From Bolinopsis microptera (Eukaryota > Ctenophora > Tentaculata > Lobata > Bolinopsidae), in the NCBI RefSeq assembly GCF_026151205.1, contig NC_087075.1, positions 15,019,628 through 15,079,627 of the forward strand: a stretch of 60,000 nucleotides of DNA. The letters run 5' to 3'. The notes beneath the pieces were generated by a model, which saw nothing but the letters and a program-made list of their open reading frames with translations, did no database searches and had not been told where the DNA came from. Of the stretch, positions 50,212 to 60,000 are shown piece by piece (position 1 is the stretch's first letter; every line of letters starts with the position of its first letter). Position numbers and translations under genes: made by a program.

Positions 50212-50589
50212 TTACGACCGTCGCTTGAACGCTGTGATTGATAGCTACGATGATTATGACAGAATGGATTAGTTGAAGTGTGTTGGAACAATGATTTTGA
50301 ATTGAATATTGTGATTGCAATCTTAGATTTTATATTTAACCCCATTACTCATACACGACTACACTCTTGTCATGTGTAAAGTGTTTTGTCGCACTTTAGT
50401 TCGTATCGCACTACAGTCCAGGTAGCGCACTGTAGTGCGACAGTATCGGCCTTGAAAATTCTCTGTCGCACTACGATCCAGGTAGCGTACTCTACTGCGA
50501 CAGTGTCGATCTTGGAGGTTTCGCACTAGGGTACGTGTCGCACTAGAGTACGTGTCGCACTGCAGTACGTGAACCCCGTTCATATATTA

Positions 50590-51360
50590 CGTAATCACTT
50601 ATTGGACAATTTTTACGCCCCCCCCCCATCACATAGCCCCCCCCACCACATAGCTATTATGTCAAAATTACACAAGCGTAATCATTTGGAAACCCCCTTT
50701 CTCTCTCGGCCGATTACGTAATACTTCTTTTCGTTTTTAAAAAGTTGCTTCGTTGTTGCGGGGTTTGTTACCCACAACGAGGTCTGAGAGATTGCAGGTT
50801 GCAGCACCTCCAGCCAGATTGGGGGGGGGGGGGGGGGGGGGGGGCTTTTCCCCTGTCCTTCACGGAGTAGATGTAGCAATCTGAATGCATCAGTTGTTTA
50901 GTTATTATCGTACTTTCTAAGAACCTCAAACAGTTTGGCATGTTGGATTAGATTATGCAATTTGACTACTCGTCTTTTATTATTTACCCAAGGTTACAGC
51001 ATATCTCGTATACTTCGTTCAGGGGATTTTTCTTGAGTGACATGATCTGATCACCGTGGGACCCTGGGTCTCAAGCGGTGGGTTGTAGCAGGTCGTTTAC
51101 CAAGATTCGAAATTGACGAAAAAGGTAACATAATCTAACAAGCAACAATAACAGCATGGCTAACCTAGCAAGTTAGGAACGAGAGCCGATTTCCTTTTCT
51201 TTTGCAGCACGGCCACGGTCCTTTCGGTACAGATTTCCACGCACCATAGTCAGGACGCAACTCCAGGCATATGCAGTGCCAGTAGTGTTATTCTCGCAGC
51301 TCTTTGATGAGTGATGACGGCCCTTCAGTTGGCCCTGGAATCTGGATATCAGAAGGGCTA
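50590..51360. other. Poly-C/poly-G-bearing DNA, no gene seen
   Basis: Poly-C (10) near 50618, and poly-G (24) at 50821-50844. No supported exon. Confidence 0.45.
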
Positions 51361-51364
51361 GTTG

Positions 51365-52306
51365 TCAGCCACCGTGGTTTGCGTGGAATTAAGACCGACG
51401 TGTGTCTTTCTTGATGGTGGAACAGCATGATACTGATAATTGATGACGTGGTTCAACTTCCGAGTGGGTCGTTATTGTCCCAGTTGATCGATTTTAAAAG
51501 TTAAATCAACTGCAACGTACAGAAGTAATGACCAAGATATAACATGTTTTTATACTAATATTTGTAAAAGTTTGACAACATTATATTTAATTAATAAATT
51601 TTGTGGTCCTAGTGGGTCGCTAATGACCCATTTTACCGATTTTTCGTAGTTTATGTGATTATCACTTGCTGAGAGGCGATTTTGCACTTATGATGTCATG
51701 TTTTAGGCTGAATTCAAGAAGTAACATGGACATATGTAGTAATAAGCAAGTGAGCCGAGTGGGTCGTTAATGACCCAAATTCTTTATTTAAAAAAAGTTA
51801 GAGTCACACAGTATTGACCATATCTTTTTAACTTACGCTACAGTTTTTATTTTATCCTTACGTCTTTGTTTCAGAAGTTAAAGCCGAAAAACCGTGATGG
51901 GTCGTTTGCGACCCGGACGAGTGGGTCGTATGCGACCGCAGTTAGTAAACAGTGTCTAGCTCTGTTTGTGAACATCTGATTATCACGGGCTTTTCATATG
52001 TCTCAAGGGAATCGTTGCCCGCAACTATTTTGTCCTCAACAAAATAAGCCTACATAAAGTTTTAATGTCCCAATCAAGGCAAGAAGTTAATTGAAATATT
52101 TTCCAATTATGGCGACTAATTAGCCTAATTATTTAGTTGTTAATGATTAATTGGGTCTCGACTGGAAAGTCAATAATGTAGCCCAATAAATTTTGAGCAT
52201 ATGTGCGAAAGATTCGTGGTATTTAGTATTTTGGTTTGTCCTCTATAGCCTCTAGAAAAGGTGGGTCGCAAACGACCCTATCGTCCCTAATGGGTTAAGG
52301 TTGCTG
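51365..52306. mobile_element. piggyBac-like palindrome-rich element, copy 2
   Basis: 51460-51940 matches 48250-48715 closely, with the same series of GGGTCG...CGACCC palindromes. It continues to ggtgggtcgcaaacgaccct and ends cgtccctaatgggTTAA at 52303. Its left part, 51365-51420, is the reverse complement of 48965-49040. Confidence 0.6.
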
Positions 52307-52578
52307 TTGGACGATAGATTTTGAGGATGTTTCAAGTTGTTATGATGAAAAAATAAAGCCCGAGCATTGGTGAGACATTGTATTAACGAAAAAGATCAAG
52401 GTTAAATCAGCTATAAGAAGATAAGACAATGTATAGGGGGAACAAGTGTGTAATTGTACACGTCATGTGTACCATACTGTTCTCTGAATATTCTAATGTA
52501 ACACGTGTAAACTGTAGTGCGTATGTTGTATTAAAAATATCGTCGGACCCATCGTCTCATCGTATACTATATATAAGT

Positions 52579-52603
52579 GGGGGGGGGGGGGGGGGGGGGG
52601 GGG
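52579..52603. repeat. Poly-G tract (25)
   Basis: Twenty-five consecutive G after atatataagt. Confidence 0.95.
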
Positions 52604-52857
52604 ATGCACTTAGGGGGATGTGTAATGTGATTATTTTGTTTAATTTTTGCGCAATATTGTTCAGTTATACCATTTACAGCTGAATCTATTTCAGAGAACT
52701 ACGAGATCGAGAAAAGAGAACAATAAAAAACCATAATAATTTATTCTTCTGCTATCCTATACCTAAGGATTGTATAACCTGCATGTTTACAAACATACGA
52801 ACACACAAACAAACACCCAAATGAAGAAGTGGCGGAATGACAGCTGTGATCATGTTC

Positions 52858-52935
52858 CTAAGATGCGACAATGTCGCCTAAAATGCGACAATGTCGCCTA
52901 AAATGCGACAATGTCGCCTAAAATGCGACAATATC
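52858..52935. repeat. Tandem palindromic repeat TGCGACAATGTCGCC
   Basis: Four units of about 20 bp, each containing the palindrome GCGACAATGTCGC; the last is altered (gcgacaatatcc). Confidence 0.9.
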
Positions 52936-53548
52936 CTGTAGGATGCCTATTTAACTTAATTAAAACTGCATTGTTTATTTGATACGTGGTTATTAGGTAC
53001 TGCTTTTCAGCTAATTTCTAAAACTGTGTTTTACAGTCAGAGGATATAAATTATAAAGAATCAAGCTAGAGGGTAATTTTAATTCTCTTTTCAACTAAAA
53101 CTATTTGTGGGTAATCGTTGTTTCTCAGAAGAGCAAGTTATGAATTTTTATAAGAAAATTTAACTTTAGAAACAAAATATAAGATAAACATTCTATGCTA
53201 ACGGTTTATTACATAACTGACAATTATTCAAAATTCTAAAATAAACAAAGCGTGTCGTTTGATTCAGTTTCTTATTTCAATCACGGCATTCGAAATGATG
53301 TTGCAATAAGCCTCATTAAAATATAAAGGAGTTCCTTCTTGAAAAAATAACTCCAAGGTTTTTAAGATTCTTTGCTTAGTCAGAGTCGCATGTTTTCCGT
53401 GATTTCGATCGAGTTGAGATTCTGAAAGACATATATAATAGGAATTGGCTACTTTGTCAATTTTAAATAAGTAAATATATTGATTACATAATTTCTAACC
53501 TTCAAGGCTAAAAGAAAAATGGTCAATGGAATTGGTCAATAACATACC
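52936..53548. other. AT-rich DNA, 3' of the EDAGG gene
   Basis: No gene seen; should include the 3' UTR of the minus-strand gene at its right end. Confidence 0.35.
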
Positions 53549-54075
53549 TTATAAACGAAGGACGGCCATGAGAAGAGGAACTGCGGCGATGGACATGCTA
53601 AGTGCACTACTGTCATCATCACCTTCACCTTCACCTCCAGCATCTTCACCTCCAGCATCTTCACCTCCAGCATCTTCACCTCCAGCATCTTCACCCCCAG
53701 CATCTTCACCTCCAGCATCTTCACCTCCAGCATCTTCACCTCCAGCATCTTCACCTCCAGCATCTTCACCTCCAGCATCTTCACCTCCAGCATCTTCACC
53801 TCCAGCATCTTCACCTCCAGCATCTTCACCTTCTGAGCCTGAAATCAATTAGGTTCATGGTAATAATTTGTATTGCAGTTATCCAAATTGATTTATCCTG
53901 GTCTTCAGTAGAAGCGTCTAATACCTCCTCTGTACAAAACATTCGCAATGAATATATTAATTAGAAAATGCCAGTAGAAGTATATTATTATCAACATATT
54001 GAATTATAGTTTAGTTAACTTACGGATCCCAACAACCATCAGGCCCATGAGGATAGCGATGAGGAAGAATTTCAT
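53549..54075 (-). CDS. Secreted, probably GPI-anchored protein with EDAGG repeats, two exons
   Basis: Exon 1 54075-54024 encodes the signal peptide MKFFLIAILMGLMVVGI; donor ATCC|GTAAGT, phase 1. Exon 2 53838-53549, after ttgatttcag, continues in the frame R-SEG, then about thirteen EDAGG pentapeptides (15-bp DNA unit), then GEGDDDSSALSMSIAAVPLL and a few residues to the stop. Total 113 residues. The hydrophobic C-terminus after small residues (SSA) looks like a GPI-attachment signal, and the repeat makes a highly acidic extended stalk. TATAAATA at 54122-54115 is placed well for a short leader. All three frames of the repeat are open, but only this one has a signal peptide in phase and a hydrophobic end, which decided the call. 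Family unknown. Confidence 0.72.
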
Positions 54076-54114
54076 TTTGATTATCTTGATAATTGTAAGT
54101 GTTAAATTAACAGT

Positions 54115-54122
54115 TATTTATA
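54115..54122 (-). promoter_or_regulatory. TATA box candidate of the EDAGG gene
   Basis: TATAAATA on the minus strand, 40-47 bp from the ATG, implying a very short 5' leader. Confidence 0.5.
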
Positions 54123-54544
54123 GAAAACGAAACCTAACTGCTTGACAGAACAAAAATGTATAAAACACAAGGAAAGTCAAGGCTGATTATCAAACTAAAT
54201 GAATCTTATAACACTATAAGACTTGTCAGCTGTCATGATCGTGAAGAACGGACCAGTAAACGGTAAACTGAGTAACACTGATAACTGACCACTGGAGCAG
54301 ATGTTTATAGGCGCTGCGTTCTCACGCGTCTTCTAGAATATCGGTAGCTACAGGCGTGTCACGTGACACGACACGTGTCACTGTCAGAACGTGCTACATC
54401 AGAACATGGAACAATGCGTCATTGATGTGACCTTAGTGCAGATCGGTTTCTCTTTGTCCGAGTAGAACTAACAAGATATCCTGATCATTAGCTACGAAAA
54501 CAAAATGTAGTCAAGCTTTCCTCTAACAGCCAGTGTAGTGAGGA
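54123..54544. other. Promoter-side region of the EDAGG gene
   Basis: Holds cgtgtcacgtgacacgacac (about 54355-54376), a palindromic E-box cluster. No gene. Confidence 0.45.
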
Positions 54545-55892
<1,348 letters not shown>

Positions 55893-56413
55893 CCGAGTCA
55901 TGTGTCCAATGGCGTTAAAAACAATGCACTAAAAAATGCAAATGCTTATGTCTTTGAAACCAATCCGAATACAAATTTTTGTTAGTCCAAGAGTTGAAAA
56001 GTTAAACATCAGGTGCGGAGAAAATAATCTCCTATCGAGCACAATTCTAGGAGTGAGGTGAGAAACTAAGCTAGTTAATTTTCCGAGCCTCGACTTCATG
56101 AAGAATCGTAATCGACAATTTGATCTCCTTTTTGCCGTAATTATTGTTTTTTGAAAATCATGTCTTTAGCCACAAAAGAACCATTGCCGAAACATAAAGC
56201 TGGTATGGAGATAATTTTCCAAAAACCGTTTATGGATGAAAAGAGTTCCCAATTTACGACTAATGATTACTTTTAGATTTTTTGAAAAATAGATTATCAT
56301 GATCGTAAATTATGTGTAGTCAGTGTAGCTTACGTTGCAATTATCGAGCTCTCTTATCTTTTGTAAATTGCGATAAGTTCAGTTTGCTGCTACCGCGTAG
56401 TTATCCTTTGCGT
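55893..56413. other. Leader or 5' flank of the LINE-type ORF1
   Basis: No gene seen; AT-rich. Confidence 0.35.
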
Positions 56414-56443
56414 GTGTACTTGTACATTCCTATACAAGTACAC
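56414..56443 (+). promoter_or_regulatory. Perfect 11-bp-arm hairpin directly before the ORF1 start codon
   Basis: gtgtacttgta and tacaagtacac, loop of 8 bases, ending one base before the ATG at 56445. Confidence 0.6.
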
Positions 56444-56444
56444 T

Positions 56445-57356
56445 ATGGAGGATGATCGTAAGGTGACCCAATCTCTGGACCAAATTCAAGGATTCGAGTA
56501 TGATGAACAGACAAAATTGAAGGACAGTGTTACTAAGTGGTTCATTGCGCTGGGAAAAGAACTGAAAATAGACGACAGAGATATTTGTGGAGATATGGAC
56601 AGAGAAATATTTATGGCTCCAACTGTCTATAAAAAGCATCTGGCACTTCGGCTTGTGGAAGCAATAGACCTCGTTCAACGGCATGAATGCCAGATGGCTA
56701 ATATGGAGGAGATCATATATTTCTTGAAGACGGAAGCGTTAGAAGACAAGGATAAGTTGATCAGGCTGCAGGGCCAGCTGCTTGTGCAGAAGGACAAAGA
56801 ACTACAGTTGTTTAAGACGTCGGTTAAGGAGACAGTGCAAACAACGGTGGAGTCAGGGATTAAGAGCTACAGTGCAGCTGTACAACAGAACAGTGCAAGT
56901 GGTACTGTCTGCAACAGTAACATCCTGAAGAAGGTGATGAAGAGTGTGGCTGCAGAGGAGGACAGGAGCAAGAACCTGATTGTGTTTGGGTTGAAAGAAG
57001 AAGAGGGAGAACAGCTTCCAGCGCTAGTAACCGCAGTTCTGGAGGAGATTGGGGAGAAACCTCACTTCGAAGCGACCAGAGTCGGCAGGAAGAGGCCAGG
57101 TAGTACGACTATCCGACCAGTAAAAATCACTGTCCCAAGCTCAACAGCGGTTCAACAGATTCTGATGAAAACAGGAAGACTGAGGCTAGTTGAGACCCAC
57201 AAAAATGTATGGATCTGTCCAGATAGATCTAGCGAAGAACGAGCAACGAGGAAACATCTGGTTACCGACCTGAAGAAGAAGAGGGCTGAACAAACTCATC
57301 TCGACCACTATATCCGGTACGGGAAAGTCTGTAGCCGTGATAAGAAACCACCATGA
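56445..57356 (+). CDS. LINE-type ORF1 protein (RNA-binding), no ORF2 seen
   Basis: 303 uninterrupted codons starting MEDDRKVTQSLDQIQGF. A predicted coiled coil (about residues 90-140: EDKDKLIRLQGQLLVQKDKE) is followed by an RRM-like segment: AEEDRSKNLIVFGLKEEEGE, FEATRVGRKRPG, RPVKITVPSS, VWICPDRSSEERATRKHL. This is the standard plan of ORF1 proteins in many animal LINEs. No reverse transcriptase follows within 400 bp; instead a 3-fold 26-bp tandem repeat (57480-57560) and then the GA microsatellite. A non-autonomous or 3'-replaced copy, or a domesticated ORF1, are the alternatives. Confidence 0.8.
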   Translation: MEDDRKVTQSLDQIQGFEYDEQTKLKDSVTKWFIALGKELKIDDRDICGDMDREIFMAPTVYKKHLALRLVEAIDLVQRHECQMANMEEIIYFLKTEALEDKDKLIRLQGQLLVQKDKELQLFKTSVKETVQTTVESGIKSYSAAVQQNSASGTVCNSNILKKVMKSVAAEEDRSKNLIVFGLKEEEGEQLPALVTAVLEEIGEKPHFEATRVGRKRPGSTTIRPVKITVPSSTAVQQILMKTGRLRLVETHKNVWICPDRSSEERATRKHLVTDLKKKRAEQTHLDHYIRYGKVCSRDKKPP

Positions 57357-57477
57357 AGCAATTCATGTCTCTCGGACACTGATCAGTATTTGAATGAGTA
57401 TTGTGTATCTTAATAGTTTTCGGACGTTATCTGTATTTGAGAGACAATTTTATAATTTATATACGAGCTATTTCTTG

Positions 57478-57560
57478 ATTGTTTCACACTTCATATTTCA
57501 TAATTTGTTTCACACTTCATATTTCATAATTTGTTTCACACTTCATATTTCATAATTTTA
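57478..57560. repeat. 26-bp tandem repeat
   Basis: Three copies of tttgtttcacacttcatatt plus tcataa. Confidence 0.93.
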
Positions 57561-57804
57561 TTACTAGGTGGAGGTGACGTTATTGAGACTTTGGGCGGCC
57601 ATAAACCTCGTGTTTTAAAAGTTGTCCTCTGTACTTGTTTCACTGACCCACGCTTTATAGCATTTATACATTTCGGCCCATTTTATATGTTTGTTCGATT
57701 TGCTGTACATTTGTATATTTGCTATTTTGTAAAAGTTTCAAATCAAATCATATAAAGAAGCTGCACTATTATGAAAATTACTTATAAGACATTATGTACA
57801 AGTT

Positions 57805-59290
<1,486 letters not shown>

Positions 59291-60000
59291 GGTAATCGTA
59301 CTGTAGTGCGACACGTACTCTAGTGCGACACGTAGTCGTACTTTAGTGCGAAGTCCGACAAAAACACCCTCTGTCGCACTACAGTGCGTGTCGCACTACG
59401 ATCCAGGTGCGACAAAATATCCTGACTTATTTCCAAGTTCAGGTCACATCCTATCCTTCTTATGGACCATTAAGTGATTCGTCGGGTCGGTTCACGTCAC
59501 TTATTTCGAAGTGATCTTGCGAATACGAATTACGATTCGTCGGTTCACATGACGTGTTTCAAAGTTATCCACTGATCATAATTCCTTCGGGTCAGTTCAA
59601 GCCACGTATGCAGTGTGTGATCCACTGGGTAACTCTTAAGCAGCATATGATCCTCATTCCTATCACACGCATCGTATGAAGGTATATCTCCGATTTGGAT
59701 AACATGTTCATATGCTTGGGCCATAAATAAGGTCACGATGATTCTACCAAAGCATCGAACCACATCAACATGTCTTCTTGCAATCTTTGATTTTATATTT
59801 AACCCCATTACTCATACACGACTACACTCTTGTCATTAAAAATGGAAAGTAAAATTTGTATTGAATGTGTCAAGTGTTTTGTCGCACTTTAGTTCGTGTC
59901 GCACTACAGTCCAGGTCACAGGTAGCGCACTGTAGTGCGACAGTGTCGGCCTTGAAAATTCTCTGTCGCACTAGGGTACGTGTCGCACTACGATCCAGGT
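59291..60000 (+). mobile_element. Mutator-like element, second copy, cut off by window end
   Basis: Begins GGTAATCGTACTGTAGTGCG and follows the 49319 copy closely, then jumps from the start codon region (catgtcttctt) straight to gcaatctttgattttatatt, deleting all coding sequence kept in copy 1. GTCGCACT repeats resume at 59880. The insertion site is known from the duplicated segment: the expected target duplication is ACATCCGAG. Confidence 0.9.

Larger units (their letters stand above)
49319..50575 (+). mobile_element. Internally deleted Mutator-like element with 9-bp TSD
   Basis: Ends GGTAATCGTACTGTAGTG and (reverse complement of right end) GGTTCACGTACTGCAGTG are inverted repeats. Flanks are the exact 9-bp repeat CCGTTCATA at 49310-49318 and 50576-50584. 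Subterminal GTCGCACT motifs fill both ends. The inside encodes a FLYWCH finger and a C-terminal piece of a MULE-type protein, with the transposase core deleted. Confidence 0.88.

Overview
The window is animal nuclear DNA. Genes have spliceosomal introns with GT/AG ends, the sequence is AT-rich, and non-LTR retrotransposons, small DNA transposons, microsatellites and minisatellites fill most of it. The AP-2 mu and ERH genes are unmistakably metazoan-type. An intronless class A GPCR with a degenerate DRY region followed by LKYP, a secreted pentraxin/LamG protein and small cysteine-rich secreted proteins suggest a cnidarian or other early-branching animal. That placement is inference. Exon boundaries below were chosen by matching splice sites and phases by eye.

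Layout. 0-4.5 kb: AP-2 mu on the minus strand (seven exons, 3' end outside the window), with a GPCR gene nested on the opposite strand in intron 2. 6.15-6.91 kb: complete three-exon ERH, minus. 7.5-7.8 kb: terminal exon of an unidentified acidic-tailed, OB-fold-like protein. 8.98-13.24 kb: nearly intact CR1/L2-like LINE, minus (ORF1 with PHD-like finger and zinc knuckles; ORF2 with endonuclease and RT), spoiled by one in-frame stop. 13.4-14.1 kb: decayed unknown ORF. 14.3-21.1 kb: a nest of short inverted-repeat elements, several with exact 9-bp target duplications, plus elements carrying telomere-like TTAGGG tracts, a ~0.3-kb satellite and an AAGGATTAC minisatellite; a one-exon secreted protein gene lies at 19.6-20.0 kb.

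22-28.2 kb: CT microsatellite; a three-exon peptide-precursor gene (minus); GTCGAACT palindromes; a 90-bp-arm foldback with a tRNA-like core; a terminal exon with a RanBP2-type zinc finger (plus); a three-exon secreted three-finger (Ly6/LU-like) gene (minus). 28.7-43.3 kb: many minisatellites, three truncated LINE reverse transcriptases (30.7, 35.4 and 37.7 kb), a large hairpin beside a 59-unit GAACCAGGGA array, and a thrombospondin-1 exon blown apart by a minisatellite born inside it. 45.35-46.49 kb: two-exon secreted pentraxin/LamG gene (plus). 48.2-52.3 kb: palindrome-rich piggyBac-like repeats around an internally deleted Mutator-like element (9-bp TSD, FLYWCH finger). 53.5-54.1 kb: two-exon gene for a secreted (EDAGG)n protein with a likely GPI signal. 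54.5-60 kb: a ~1.05-kb direct duplication, each copy led by a GA microsatellite, separated by a LINE-type ORF1; the second copy is interrupted by another Mutator-like element running off the window.

The host genes do not form an operon or one pathway. AP-2 mu and ERH are housekeeping genes; the others mostly encode small secreted or surface proteins. The main biology is genome dynamics: 9-bp-TSD inverted-repeat families nesting in each other, and repeat arrays growing at exon edges and inside exons.
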